A stretch of 64,000 nt of DNA from JACVRW01 sp963819635 (lineage in GTDB: Bacteria; Actinomycetota; Thermoleophilia; Solirubrobacterales; Thermoleophilaceae), in assembly GCA_963819635.1 (NCBI GenBank), contig CAWFWX010000011.1:248001-312000 (forward strand), written 5' to 3'. The translations under genes were made by a program, and so were the position numbers. The notes under the pieces were generated by a model. It did no database searches, was not told the DNA's origin, and saw only the letters and a program-made list of their open reading frames with translations. Shown piece after piece: positions 8,614 through 17,543 of the stretch (positions are counted from its first letter, which is position 1; every line of letters begins with the position of its first letter).

Positions 8614-8667
8614 CGGCTCCCCAGATAACGAGCCTTCCGTCCACCGCTCGCGCCACGATGACGGCGG

Positions 8668-9045
8668 ATGGCATCCACCAAGCTCGTGATCGGCGGGGCC
8701 GCGGCGGGCGCGATCGGCGTCCGCGTGGCACGGACGCTGTACGGCCGCTGGCGTCTCCTGCCGCCGGCCGACCGCGAGCGCATCGCCGCCTTCGCCGAGG
8801 ACACGAAGGAGAAGGCGCTCTCCCTGCGCGGCGCGAGCGATCGCGACCGGGCCGAGGCGGACCTGCGCGCATCCTCGGAGACGCTCGCGGCCGCGATCGT
8901 CGAGACCGCCGAGTCCGACCCCGAGCTCGCTCCGGACGACGTGCAGCACCTGCGCGACGACCTGCGCCGCGAGCTGGAGCGCCTCGCGACCGCCGACATT
9001 AAGGCTTCGCGAAGCAGCCCGAACCGCTCGAGGCGCGCTCAGTAG
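8668..9045 (+). CDS. Small hypothetical protein with N-terminal hydrophobic segment
   Basis: A 125-residue protein. Residues 5-20 (KLVIGGAAAGAIGVRVA) are a glycine/alanine-rich hydrophobic segment, and the remainder is strongly helical and charged (RDRAEADLRASSETLAAAIVE, DDVQHLRDDLRRELERL), probably amphipathic. No family is recognised. It lies just upstream of the osmoprotectant transporter operon, but with a 30-base gap and no evident functional link. Confidence 0.6.
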   Translation: MASTKLVIGGAAAGAIGVRVARTLYGRWRLLPPADRERIAAFAEDTKEKALSLRGASDRDRAEADLRASSETLAAAIVETAESDPELAPDDVQHLRDDLRRELERLATADIKASRSSPNRSRRAQ

Positions 9046-9075
9046 GATCAGGGCTCCCCACCCGGGACCCTCCTC

Positions 9076-10266
9076 GTGAAGATTTCCGACTCCGCCCACA
9101 CCTCGGGGCCGTCGGCGCGCCCCCAAGCGGCGACGCTCGAGTTTCGCGAGGCTACGAAGCGATATCCGGGTCAGGACGAGCCGGCCGTCGACAAGCTGTC
9201 GCTGAGCGTCCCCGCCGGCGAGATCTGCGTGCTGGTCGGGCCGTCCGGCTGCGGCAAGACCACCGCCATGCGGATGGTCAACCGCATGATCGACATCACG
9301 GCGGGCGACATCCTGCTCGACGGCCAGAGCGTGCGGGAGCGCAGGCCGGCGGAGCTCCGGCGCGAGATCGGCTACGCGATCCAGCAGATCGGCCTGTTCC
9401 CCCACCTGAGCGTCGCGGACAACATCGGAACGGTTCCGCGCCTGCTCGGCTGGGACCACGCCCGCATCCGCAGCCGGGTGGACGAGCTGCTCGAACTGGT
9501 GAGCCTCGACCCGGCCGAGACCCGCGACCGCTATCCGGCGCAGCTCTCGGGCGGCCAGCGCCAGCGCGTGGGCGTTGCCCGTGCCCTGGCGGTGGACCCG
9601 CCGCTGATGCTGATGGACGAGCCCTTCGGCGCGATCGACCCGATCAATCGCGAGCGCCTCCAGAACGAGTTCCTTCGGCTTCAGCGCGAGATCCGCAAGA
9701 CGGTCGTCTTCGTGACGCACGACATCGACGAGGCGATCAAGATGGGCGACCACATCGCGGTGATGCAGAAGGGCGGCCACCTGATGCAGTACGCGCCGCC
9801 TGCGGAGCTGCTCATGCAGCCCGCGAACCCGTTCGTGGAGGACTTCGTTGGCGCCGACCGCGCGCTGAAGCGCCTCGCCCTCCAGCGCGTGCGCGACGTG
9901 GACCTGTGGAAGGCGCCGCTGGTACAGGCGGGCGAGCCGGTCGCCGAGGCGCGCGCGAAGCTCGCCGACTCGGAGGTGCCCTATCCCCTGCTGGTCGACG
10001 GCGAGGGCCGCCCACTCGGCTGGCTGTCCGAGGGCGCCATGGCGGGCGAGCGGGTCAGCGAGGAGCTCCGCTCGCGCGCCACTCCCATCCTCGAGATGGA
10101 GGACGTGCTCCGTGATGCGCTCGCCGACCTGCTTCAGGAAGAGGCGCAGTACGGCCCGGTGGTCGACGAGCGCGGCGCCGTGACCGGCGTCCTCTCAATC
10201 GAGCTCCTGAGCCACGCGCTGAAAACCGACCCGGACGAGGTCCCGAGCGGGGCCGATGCCCTGTGA
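9076..10266 (+). CDS. opuCA: Osmoprotectant (glycine betaine/choline) ABC transporter ATPase
   Basis: A 396-residue ATPase of the OpuCA/ProV type. Walker A is GPSGCGKTT, the signature is LSGGQRQR and Walker B is LMLMDEPFGAID, with switch His in FVTHDID. After residue 260 it carries a tandem CBS-like regulatory region (VAEARAKLADSEVPYPLLVD and ATPILEMEDVLRDALADLL), typical of ionic-strength sensing in this family. It begins with GTG and overlaps the next gene by 4 bases, opening a four-gene operon. It energises import of compatible solutes under osmotic stress. Confidence 0.93.
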   Translation: MKISDSAHTSGPSARPQAATLEFREATKRYPGQDEPAVDKLSLSVPAGEICVLVGPSGCGKTTAMRMVNRMIDITAGDILLDGQSVRERRPAELRREIGYAIQQIGLFPHLSVADNIGTVPRLLGWDHARIRSRVDELLELVSLDPAETRDRYPAQLSGGQRQRVGVARALAVDPPLMLMDEPFGAIDPINRERLQNEFLRLQREIRKTVVFVTHDIDEAIKMGDHIAVMQKGGHLMQYAPPAELLMQPANPFVEDFVGADRALKRLALQRVRDVDLWKAPLVQAGEPVAEARAKLADSEVPYPLLVDGEGRPLGWLSEGAMAGERVSEELRSRATPILEMEDVLRDALADLLQEEAQYGPVVDERGAVTGVLSIELLSHALKTDPDEVPSGADAL

Positions 10267-10967
10267 GCCCGCTCCTCGCCCAGGTCGAGATCCGCGACCG
10301 CAGTGCGGACACCTGCGTGTCCGACAACGGCTTCTGCCCCGACTGGATCGCGGACAACTTCGACCGCTACGTCGACCCGTTCTTCCAGCACGTGCTGCTC
10401 ACCGTCGTCGCCGTCGCGATCGGCTTCGCGATCGCGTTCAGCCTCGCGCTGATCGCGTACCGCCGCCGCTGGCTGATCAACCCGGTCACCCAGGTGACCG
10501 GCATCCTCTACACGATCCCGAGCATCGCGGCGTTCTTCCTGCTCCTGCCGATCACGGGCCGGGGCTTCCTCACGGCGACCGTGGCGCTCGTCTCGTACGT
10601 CCTGCTGATCATCTTCCGCAACGTCCTGACCGGGCTCGACAACGTGCCCGACGAGACCAAGGACGCGGGGCGCGGGATGGGTCTGACGGATCGCCAGCTG
10701 CTCTGGCGCGTCGAGGTGCCGCTCGCGCTGCCGGAGATCATGGCCGGGCTGCGCATAGCGGTCACCACCACGGTCGGCCTCGCGACGCTCGCCTTCTTCG
10801 CGGGCGCGGGCGGGCTCGGTGAGCAGATCTTCGCCGACCTCACCTTCAAGTCGAACGTGGTCACAGCCGGCGGGCTGGCGGTTGCGCTGGCGGCCCTACT
10901 CGACGGCGCGATCCTGCTCGTCCAGCGCGCGATCACCCCCTGGACGAGGGCGGTGGCAGCGCGATGA
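10263..10967 (+). CDS. opuCB: Osmoprotectant ABC transporter permease
   Basis: A 234-residue inner-membrane permease with five to six hydrophobic helices from residue 43. The EAA coupling loop reads DAGRGMGLTDRQLLWRVEVPLALP, which docks on the ATPase. It overlaps the ATPase gene by 4 bases (GTGA) and the next permease gene by 4 bases (ATGA). The two permeases should form the heterodimeric channel of the uptake system. It is the typical OpuCB partner by order, length and motif. Confidence 0.92.
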   Translation: MSPLLAQVEIRDRSADTCVSDNGFCPDWIADNFDRYVDPFFQHVLLTVVAVAIGFAIAFSLALIAYRRRWLINPVTQVTGILYTIPSIAAFFLLLPITGRGFLTATVALVSYVLLIIFRNVLTGLDNVPDETKDAGRGMGLTDRQLLWRVEVPLALPEIMAGLRIAVTTTVGLATLAFFAGAGGLGEQIFADLTFKSNVVTAGGLAVALAALLDGAILLVQRAITPWTRAVAAR

Positions 10968-11710
10968 ACGAGTTCTTCGACGCGATCGAGTTCATCTTCA
11001 ACGAGCACGAGTCACCCGCGGGCGGCGCGCAGGTCGGCGGGCTCTCGAACATGTGGGACCTGTTGAGCGAGCACCTCAAGCTCTCGGTCACGGCGATGGC
11101 GATCACGTGCGTGCTGTCGATCCCGCTGGGCCTCTGGCTCGGGCACACCGGCCGCGGCGGCTTCCTCGCCATCAACGCCTCGAACGTGGGGCGCGCGGTC
11201 CCGAGCCTTGCCCTGATCGCGTTCTTCGTCGCCTACATCGGCGTCGGCTTCACGAACCTGACGCTCGCGCTGGTGCTGCTGGCGATCCCGCCGATCCTGA
11301 CCAATACCTACACGGGGGTGCGGCAGGTCGACCCCGACACGGTGGACTCGGCCCGGGGCATGGGGATGACGGGCGCTCAGGTCGTGCGCCGCGTCGAGCT
11401 CCCGCTCGCGCTGCCCCTGATCTTCGGCGGAATCCGGATCTCGGCGGTCAACGTCATAGCCACGGCGACGATCGCGCCCCTTGCCGGCGTCGTAACGCTC
11501 GGCGATCCCATCATCAACGTGAACACCTACGGCGACGAGGGGAGGCTCGCGGCGGCGATCGTCGTCGCGCTGCTGGCCGTCGCCACGGAAGTGGTCCTCG
11601 GGGCGGTGCAGCGTGCCGTGACCCCACGCGGACTCAAGCTCGAGGGCGGTCGCCGATGGCGCCGCCTGGCATTCGCATTGCCCAACAACAGAAGGGAAGC
11701 CCCCACATGA
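10964..11710 (+). CDS. opuCD: Osmoprotectant ABC transporter permease, second subunit
   Basis: A 248-residue permease. After an N-terminal soluble stretch, hydrophobic helices start at residue about 35; the EAA loop is DSARGMGMTGAQVVRRVELPLALP. It is similar to the preceding permease, as expected for a heterodimer. A hydrophobic VVALLAVATEVVLGAVQRAV helix ends it. Start and stop overlap neighbours by 4 bases, supporting one transcript. OpuCB and OpuCD labels follow gene order and are interchangeable by sequence here. Confidence 0.92.
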   Translation: MNEFFDAIEFIFNEHESPAGGAQVGGLSNMWDLLSEHLKLSVTAMAITCVLSIPLGLWLGHTGRGGFLAINASNVGRAVPSLALIAFFVAYIGVGFTNLTLALVLLAIPPILTNTYTGVRQVDPDTVDSARGMGMTGAQVVRRVELPLALPLIFGGIRISAVNVIATATIAPLAGVVTLGDPIINVNTYGDEGRLAAAIVVALLAVATEVVLGAVQRAVTPRGLKLEGGRRWRRLAFALPNNRREAPT

Positions 11711-12687
11711 GAAGGCATCGCTGGCTGATGCTGCTCGCCCTGCTCGTGGCCGCACTCGCGGTCGCGGGCTGCGGTGACGACGACGATGACGACAGCGGCG
11801 GTGGAGGCGGCGGCGACACCTCGGAGCAGCCGTCGAGCCAGATCCAGGCCAACGACAAGAACTCGTCGACCAAGCTGACCATCGGCTCGAAGAACTTCAC
11901 CGAGCAGAAGGTGCTTGGCGAGATCTACGCGCAGTCGCTCGCGGCCGCCGGCTACGACGTCTCGACCGAGCTCAACCTGGGCGACGAGAAGACCGCGCTC
12001 AAGGCGCTCGAGGGCGGCGACATCAGCGCCTATCCGGAGTACACCGGAACGGCACTGCTCTCGTTCTTCGGCTACACGGCCGACAAGCTCCCGAGCGACG
12101 AGACCGAGGCGTTCGACCTCGCCAAGGAGGGCTTCGCCGAGAAGGACCTGACGGCGCTGCCACCGACGCCGTTCGTCAGCTCCAACGAGGTCGGCGTCAC
12201 GAAGGAGACGGCCGACAAGCTGAAGCTCCAGAAGATCTCCGATCTCGAGGGCAAGTCGCAGGACCTGACGCTGTACGGGACTCCCGAGTGCCGCCAGCGG
12301 CTCGACTGCCTGCTCGGCCTGGAGAAGGTCTACGGCCTGAAGTTCAAGAAGTTCGTGCCGGTGGACATCGCGCTGCGGCACGAGGTCCTGAAGAAGGGCC
12401 AGGCCGACGTCTCGATCGTGTTCACCACAGATCCCCAGAACAAGCGCGAGGGCTTCGTGCTGCTGGAGGACGACAAGGGGATGTTCCCGCCGTACAACTC
12501 GACGCTCGTCGTGCGCAACGACGTCATCGACAAGGCGGGCCCGGACCTCGAGAAGACGGTCGAGCTCGTGAACAAGGGCCTCACCGACGAGGTGATGCAG
12601 GAGCTGAACGCCCGCGTCGACCTCGACAAGGAGACGCCCAAGGACGTGGCCGCCCAGTACCTGCAGGAGTCAGGCCTGACCGGCTAA
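11707..12687 (+). CDS. opuCC: Osmoprotectant-binding lipoprotein of the ABC transporter
   Basis: A 326-residue lipoprotein. The signal sequence ends in lipobox AVAGC with Cys22, followed by an Asp-rich then Gly-rich linker. The binding domain begins with KLTIGSKNFTEQKVLGEIYA, the signature of QAT-family betaine/choline binders, and includes GDISAYPEYTGT and the substrate-lid segments that follow. ATG at 11707 overlaps the permease stop. It captures quaternary amine solutes outside the membrane and delivers them to the permeases. The open frame runs further upstream, but that part overlaps the permease gene. Confidence 0.93.
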   Translation: MRRHRWLMLLALLVAALAVAGCGDDDDDDSGGGGGGDTSEQPSSQIQANDKNSSTKLTIGSKNFTEQKVLGEIYAQSLAAAGYDVSTELNLGDEKTALKALEGGDISAYPEYTGTALLSFFGYTADKLPSDETEAFDLAKEGFAEKDLTALPPTPFVSSNEVGVTKETADKLKLQKISDLEGKSQDLTLYGTPECRQRLDCLLGLEKVYGLKFKKFVPVDIALRHEVLKKGQADVSIVFTTDPQNKREGFVLLEDDKGMFPPYNSTLVVRNDVIDKAGPDLEKTVELVNKGLTDEVMQELNARVDLDKETPKDVAAQYLQESGLTG

Positions 12688-12998
12688 CCGCTGACGCGCC
12701 GGCTCGGCCGCAGCTTGGCGGCCATCCAGCGGTCGAGCCGGCGCAGATGCTCCTTACCGACGGTGAGGCTGTAGGCGAGCAGCACACCGATGAACGCGGT
12801 GTAGACGCTCAGCTCGCCCGTCTCCGCGAAGTCCCAGGCGCCCAGCGCGAGGATGCCGGCCGTGTCGATGATCGCGCCGGCGATGAAGAAACCGGTCACC
12901 CCCTCGATGCGGTAGCGATACCGGAGCACGAGGAAGGCGGCGAGCATCGCCCAGAACGCGACCTCGAAGCCGATCGCGAGTGCCCACTTGAGTTCCAT
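12684..12998 (-). CDS. Four-helix membrane protein of unknown function
   Basis: A 104-residue protein with about three to four hydrophobic helices (WALAIGFEVAFWAMLAAFLVL, GFFIAGAIIDTAGILALGA, VYTAFIGVLLAYSLTV) and a basic C-terminus. It is divergent from the TetR gene at 13041 across a 24-base palindrome, so it is a probable regulatory target. It converges on the osmoprotectant operon, overlapping the last 4 bases. Family unknown; TetR-controlled small membrane proteins are often involved in efflux or lipid stress, but that is only context. Confidence 0.7.
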   Translation of the reverse strand: MELKWALAIGFEVAFWAMLAAFLVLRYRYRIEGVTGFFIAGAIIDTAGILALGAWDFAETGELSVYTAFIGVLLAYSLTVGKEHLRRLDRWMAAKLRPSRRVSG

Positions 12999-13004
12999 GG
13001 CTGT

Positions 13005-13028
13005 TTTATATCAAACGTTCGGTATAAA
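13005..13028. promoter_or_regulatory. TetR-type palindromic operator in a divergent promoter
   Basis: A 24-base inverted repeat with halves TTTATATCAAAC and GTTCGGTATAAA, centred between 13016 and 13017. Ten of twelve positions in each half are symmetric. It lies in the 42-base gap between the divergent genes at 12998 and 13041, where both promoters must sit, so binding by the neighbouring TetR protein would repress both. The AT-rich sequence stands out in 70% GC surroundings. Confidence 0.75.
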
Positions 13029-13040
13029 GTCTATGACGTA

Positions 13041-13634
13041 ATGCCCAAGGTCGTCGATCACGAGGAGCGGAGGGCCGAGCTCGCGGCCGCGGTCTGGCGA
13101 CTCGCCTCGCGTGAGGGGCTCGAGGCGATCACCGTGCGGCGGGTCGCCGAGGAGGCCGGCTGGTCGACGGGCGCGCTCGTCCACTACTTCGCGGACAAGG
13201 AGGAGCTGATCCTGTTCGCGTTCAGGACCGGCGCCGACCGCGTCGGGCGCCGGCTGGCGAAGCTGGACGAGGACGAGCCGGAGCCCCTCGAGCGGGCGCG
13301 CGCGCAGCTGCTGGAGGGCCTGCCCCTCGACCGAGACCGCCAGGACGAGGTGCGCGTCTGGTTCTCCTTCCTCGGCCTCGCCCTCACCCGTCCCGCCCTC
13401 GCCCGCGCGCAGCGCGTGGCGTACCGGGCCTGGCGCGACCGGATCAGGGACCGGCTGCGCGAGGCGCAGGAGGCGGGACAGATCCGCGCCGACGTGGACT
13501 GCGCGACCGAGGCCGCGGCGCTGGTGGGCTTGGTCGACGGCCTGGCCGTGCAGGCGACCTTCGAGCCGCGTCTCCTGAGCGGCACTCGTCAGGTAGAGCT
13601 GGTCGACACGCGCCTCGACGAGCTGCGCGGGTAG
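13041..13634 (+). CDS. TetR/AcrR family transcriptional regulator
   Basis: A 197-residue regulator. Residues 8-55 hold the TetR DNA-binding domain: REGLEAITVRRVAEEAGWSTGALVHYFADKEEL. The remainder is an all-helical ligand-binding and dimerisation domain of the TetR_C type seen in BetI-like proteins (FSFLGLALTRPALARAQRV and TEAAALVGLVDGLAVQA). It starts 13 bases after a strong palindrome. It probably autoregulates and controls the divergent membrane protein. Effector unknown. Confidence 0.92.
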   Translation: MPKVVDHEERRAELAAAVWRLASREGLEAITVRRVAEEAGWSTGALVHYFADKEELILFAFRTGADRVGRRLAKLDEDEPEPLERARAQLLEGLPLDRDRQDEVRVWFSFLGLALTRPALARAQRVAYRAWRDRIRDRLREAQEAGQIRADVDCATEAAALVGLVDGLAVQATFEPRLLSGTRQVELVDTRLDELRG

Positions 13635-13647
13635 TAGCTTCGCTGCC

Positions 13648-14601
13648 GTGACGAGCGCTCCCGAGACCGCGCGGATCGAGCCGCTTCGCTTCGAGGACGG
13701 CGCGCTGCTCGTGCTCGACCAGCGGGCGCTCCCGGAGGAGGAGCGCTGGATCCGCTGCGAGACGCCGGAGCAGGTGGCCGACTGCATCCGCACGCTCGCG
13801 GTGCGCGGCGCGCCGGCCATCGGGCTGGCCGCGGCGTACGGGCTTGCGCTCGCCGACGATCGCGAGGCGGCGGCCGAGCTGCTCCGCTCGACGCGCCCGA
13901 CCGCCGTGAACCTCGCCTGGGCGCTCGAGCAGTGCCGTGGCGCGGCCGACCCGCTCGAGACCGCCCGCCGCCTCCACCGGGAGCAACACGAGGCGGACCG
14001 GAAGCTGGCTGAGCTGGGTGCGGAGCTGTTCGGCGAAGGGACCCGGGCGCTCACCCACTGCAACACCGGCGCGCTCGCCACCGGCGGCTTCGGGACGGCG
14101 TGCGGCGTGCTGCGTGCCGCCTGGGAGCGCGGCCGCCTGGCGGAGGTCTGGGTCGACGAGACGCGGCCTCTCCTCCAGGGCGCCCGGCTCACCGCCTGGG
14201 AGCTACGCCAGGCCGGGATCCCGCACCGCGTGGTGGCGGACTCCGCCGCCGGCTCGCTGATGGCCCAGGGGCGGGTGGACCGCGTGGTGGTCGGCGCCGA
14301 CCGCATCGCGGCGAACGGCGACGTGGCGAACAAGGTCGGCACCTATCCGCTGGCGGTGCTCGCGGACCGCCACGGTGTGCCGTTCTACGTCGCCGCGCCT
14401 GTGTCGACGATCGACCCCGCCACTCCGGATGGGAACGCGATCCCGATCGAGGAGCGCGACCCGAGCGAGGTGGTCGCCGGCGGCGACGCCTTCAATCCGG
14501 CCTTCGACGTGACTCCCGCCGAGCTCGTGACCGCGATCGTGACCGAGGCGGGCGTGCTCGAGCCGCCCTACGAGGACTCGATCGCGCGGGCGCTCAAGTG
14601 A
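13648..14601 (+). CDS. mtnA: S-methyl-5-thioribose-1-phosphate isomerase
   Basis: A 317-residue member of the eIF2B/MtnA superfamily. Diagnostic motifs are VRGAPAIGLAAAYG, HCNTGALATGGFGTA (catalytic Cys region), and GADRIAANGDVANKVGTY (catalytic Asp region). It isomerises methylthioribose-1-phosphate to methylthioribulose-1-phosphate in methionine salvage. The start is GTG, 13 bases after the TetR stop. No other mtn genes are nearby. It overlaps the next gene by 4 bases. Confidence 0.93.
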   Translation: MTSAPETARIEPLRFEDGALLVLDQRALPEEERWIRCETPEQVADCIRTLAVRGAPAIGLAAAYGLALADDREAAAELLRSTRPTAVNLAWALEQCRGAADPLETARRLHREQHEADRKLAELGAELFGEGTRALTHCNTGALATGGFGTACGVLRAAWERGRLAEVWVDETRPLLQGARLTAWELRQAGIPHRVVADSAAGSLMAQGRVDRVVVGADRIAANGDVANKVGTYPLAVLADRHGVPFYVAAPVSTIDPATPDGNAIPIEERDPSEVVAGGDAFNPAFDVTPAELVTAIVTEAGVLEPPYEDSIARALK

Positions 14602-15561
14602 TCGACGCGGACGCGCTCCTCTCGGGCTCGCGCCGGCCGCTCGTGCTCGGGATCGGCGGCGGCGGGGACGTCGTCGGGGCGCTCGCCACCGCCGAGGCCT
14701 GCCGCGCCCAGGGCGCCGCGCCGGTCCTGGGCGGGGTCACCTGGGAGCGGCGGCCGATCGACCCGAGCCCGGGCCCGCGGGAGGAGGCCGAGATCGAGGG
14801 CGCGCGCAGGCTCGCGCCGGGCATACTCGCCGCCAGCGGCGGGACCCGTGTTCGGGACAGCGGAGTGCTGTTCGCCGAGTCGCGAATGGCGGACCTGCTC
14901 GGCGAGGAAACCGTCCTGGTGGACGCCAACCTGGGCCCCGCCGCCCTGGCCGCCGGCCTCACCGCGGCCGCGGCCGAGCTGCGGGTGGACCTGATCGTGT
15001 TCGTGGACGTGGGTGGCGACGCGCTGGCCCACGGAGACGAGCGCCGGCCTCGCGAGCCCGCTCTGCGACTCGGTGCTGCTGGCCGCCGCCGCCCGCCTCG
15101 GCGAGGGCCGAAAGGTGCCCGTGCTCGGAGCGATCTTCGGCGTCGGCTGCGACGGCGAGCTGACCGTCGCGGAGGTGCTCGAGCGCCTGGCCGAGGTGGC
15201 GGCGGCCGATGGGTTCGCCGGCGCGCGCGGCCTGACCCCCGCCATCGCGGCGCGCCTGGATGAGGCCGTCGCGGCGATCCCCACCGAGGCGAGCGCTCAG
15301 GCGCTGCGCTGCTTCCACGGCGCGCTCGGGGAGGCCACCATCCGCCAGGGACGCAGGACCGTGCAGCTGTCGCCCGTGGGCGCGCTCAGCTTCTACTTCG
15401 ACGTCCCGGCCGCGGTCGGCTCGGCCGCCCGGCTCGCCGCCGCCGTGATGGACGCGCGCGACCTCGATCACGCAAACGAGCTCCTCCACGCCATCGGCGT
15501 CCGGACCGAGCTCGACTACGAGCGTGATGCACTTCACACAGTTCGGCAGTCGTCGAACTAA
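14598..15561 (+). pseudogene. DUF1152 family protein, split by an apparent 1-base frameshift
   Basis: The first part reads from GTG 14598 (VLGIGGGGDVVGALATAE) to VDVGGDALAHGDE near 15041. Homology then continues in another frame with GLASPLCDSVLLAAAARLGEG through VQLSPVGALSFYFDVPAA to the stop at 15561. Removing one base near 15042 (gacgag-c-gccggcctc) restores a continuous protein of about 320 residues. DUF1152 proteins are uncharacterised, with a glycine-rich N-terminal loop. It is translationally coupled to mtnA (GTGA overlap). The break may be a real mutation or a sequencing indel. Confidence 0.8.
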
Positions 15562-15571
15562 AGTTCCGGGC

Positions 15572-16081
15572 GTGATCGAACGCCTTCCAGACGGTGCCCA
15601 GGTACTGCTCCGGCCCATCCGCGCCGACGACAAGCGCATGCTCGCCGACGGGCTCCGGCGCCTCTCCGATGAGAGCGTGCAGCGGCGTTTCCTCACACCC
15701 AAGCGCAGCTTCAGCCGGGCAGAGCTTCGCTATCTCACTGAGGTGGACGGCCGGGATCATGTCGCGCTCGTGGCCGAGGACCCCGCCTCGCCCGAGCGCC
15801 GCCTGATCGCGGTCGGCCGCTTCGTGAGGCTCCGGGACGACGGCGATGCCGCCGAGGTGGCGGTGACGGTGGCCGACGAGTGGCAGGGTCGCGGGCTCGG
15901 CTCGCTCCTGGGCATGCATCTCGCACACTCGGCGCGGAATCGCGGCGTCCGCCGCTTCACGGCCACGATGTCGAGCCAGAACGTGCCCGCCCACCGGCTG
16001 ATGGCGAGGCTGACCGAGCACCTCGAGCAGCACCACGTCGGCGGCGGCGTCGACGAGCTGGTTCTGGACCTGGCCGCCTGA
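15572..16081 (+). CDS. GNAT family N-acetyltransferase
   Basis: A 169-residue acetyltransferase. The N-terminal VLLRPIRADDKRMLADGLRRLSDESVQRRF is typical of the branch fused to Pat-type acyl-CoA synthetases, here stand-alone. The acetyl-CoA binding motif is VTVADEWQGRGLGSLL (Q/RxxGxG/A). Candidate substrates include protein lysines, polyamines or small amines; none can be assigned. The GTG at 15572 follows the DUF1152 stop by 10 bases; an upstream GTG/ATG pair at 15524/15527 would overlap it. Confidence 0.85.
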   Translation: MIERLPDGAQVLLRPIRADDKRMLADGLRRLSDESVQRRFLTPKRSFSRAELRYLTEVDGRDHVALVAEDPASPERRLIAVGRFVRLRDDGDAAEVAVTVADEWQGRGLGSLLGMHLAHSARNRGVRRFTATMSSQNVPAHRLMARLTEHLEQHHVGGGVDELVLDLAA

Positions 16082-16137
16082 GTCTGGCCGCGAGGGAGCG
16101 GTGCTAATGTGCCGCGCCCCCGACCCGGGCCAGACTT

Positions 16138-17262
16138 ATGAACGTCTCAGTTCCCAAGGAACAGGCCGCGGGTGAGCGCCGTGTAGCTCTGGTGCCGGAG
16201 GTTGTCGAGCGCCTGGTCCAGACCGGACTTCAGGTGACCGTCGAATCCGGTGCGGGCGATGGCGCCCACCACCCGGATGCCTCGTACGAGGAGGCCGGCG
16301 CCACGATCGGCGACGGCTACTCCGGCGACGTCGTCGTGAAGGTGGCCCCGCCCACGGCGGAGGAGATCGGGCGGGTCGGGCAGGGCTCCGTCCTGATCGG
16401 CTTCCTCGCTCCCCTCAGCGCCGCCGACACCGTGCGCGGGCTCGCCGAACGGGGCGTCACCAGCTTCGCCATGGAGGCGATTCCGCGCATCACGCGCGCC
16501 CAGTCCATGGACGCGCTCTCCTCGCAGGCCACCGTCTCGGGCTACAGGGCCGCCCTCATGGCCGCTCAGGAGCTGCCGCGCTTCTTCCCCATGCTCACCA
16601 CGGCGGCCGGCACAGTGCGCCCGGCGAAGGTCCTGGTGCTCGGCGCGGGTGTCGCGGGGCTCCAGGCGATCGCGACGGCGCGGCGGCTCGGCGCGATCGT
16701 TCAAGCCTTCGACGTGCGCTCGGCCGTGAAGGAGCAGATCGAGTCGCTCGGCGCGCGTTTCCTCGAGCTCGACATGGGCCTGGAGGACGCCGAGGCCGCC
16801 GGCGGCTACGCGCGCCAGCTCACGGACGAGGAGCAGCAGCGGCAGCGCGAGCTGCTCGCCGAGGAGATCGGGAAGATGGACGCGGTGATCTCAACGGCCG
16901 CCGTGCCGGGCCGCCGCGCTCCGCTTCTCGTGACCGAGCAGGCCGTGAAGAACATGAGCCCCGGATCGGTGATCGTGGACCTGGCCGCCGAGACGGGCGG
17001 CAACTGTGAGCTCACGGAGGCGGGCGAGACGGTCGTGAAGGAGGGAGTGACGATCGCCGGTCCCCTGAACCTGCCCGCGACGATGCCCGACCACGCGTCG
17101 GCGCTCTACTCCCGCAACGTCCAGTCGCTGCTCGGCGTGATGGTGAAGGACGGCGAGCTCTCGCTGGATTTCGAGGATGAGGTGATCGCGGGCGCCTGCA
17201 TCACTCGCGACGGCGAGATCGTCCATGAGGGCGCCAAGCAGGCAGCGGGGGCCACCGCCTAG
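16138..17262 (+). CDS. pntAA: NAD(P) transhydrogenase subunit alpha part 1
   Basis: A 374-residue NAD(H)-binding subunit (domain I). It starts MNVSVPKEQAAGERRVALVP, includes the NAD-binding KVLVLGAGVAGLQAIA and the mobile-loop and RQ-loop features (ATVSGYRAALMAAQ, AFDVRSAVKEQIESLGARFLELD). It has no membrane segments. With the two following genes it forms the proton-translocating enzyme that couples the proton gradient to NADP reduction by NADH. Three-gene splitting is usual in actinobacteria and alphaproteobacteria. Confidence 0.95.
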   Translation: MNVSVPKEQAAGERRVALVPEVVERLVQTGLQVTVESGAGDGAHHPDASYEEAGATIGDGYSGDVVVKVAPPTAEEIGRVGQGSVLIGFLAPLSAADTVRGLAERGVTSFAMEAIPRITRAQSMDALSSQATVSGYRAALMAAQELPRFFPMLTTAAGTVRPAKVLVLGAGVAGLQAIATARRLGAIVQAFDVRSAVKEQIESLGARFLELDMGLEDAEAAGGYARQLTDEEQQRQRELLAEEIGKMDAVISTAAVPGRRAPLLVTEQAVKNMSPGSVIVDLAAETGGNCELTEAGETVVKEGVTIAGPLNLPATMPDHASALYSRNVQSLLGVMVKDGELSLDFEDEVIAGACITRDGEIVHEGAKQAAGATA

Positions 17263-17264
17263 CC

Positions 17265-17543
17265 ATGGACCTCCTGACCGAGCTGACAATCCTCGTCCTC
17301 GCCGCCTTCGTCGGCTTCGAGGTGATCTCGAAGGTGCCGAACACGCTGCACACGCCGCTCATGTCGGCCACGAACGCCATCCACGGCATCGTGCTGCTCG
17401 GCGGGCTCTACCTGATCGGCCCGGCGGACGGCTTCCTGAACGAGCTCCTGTGCGTCATCGCCATCGCGTTCGGAACGATCAACGTGGTCGGCGGCTTCCT
17501 TGTGACCGACCGGATGCTCCACATGTTCCGGCGCAGGGATTGA
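17265..17543 (+). CDS. pntAB: NAD(P) transhydrogenase subunit alpha part 2
   Basis: A 92-residue protein with three hydrophobic helices forming part of membrane domain II. Conserved features are VISKVPNTLHTPLMSATNAIHGIV and FGTINVVGGFLVTDRML. It starts 2 bases after pntAA and overlaps pntB by one base (TGATG). It contributes to the proton channel. Confidence 0.94.
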   Translation: MDLLTELTILVLAAFVGFEVISKVPNTLHTPLMSATNAIHGIVLLGGLYLIGPADGFLNELLCVIAIAFGTINVVGGFLVTDRMLHMFRRRD

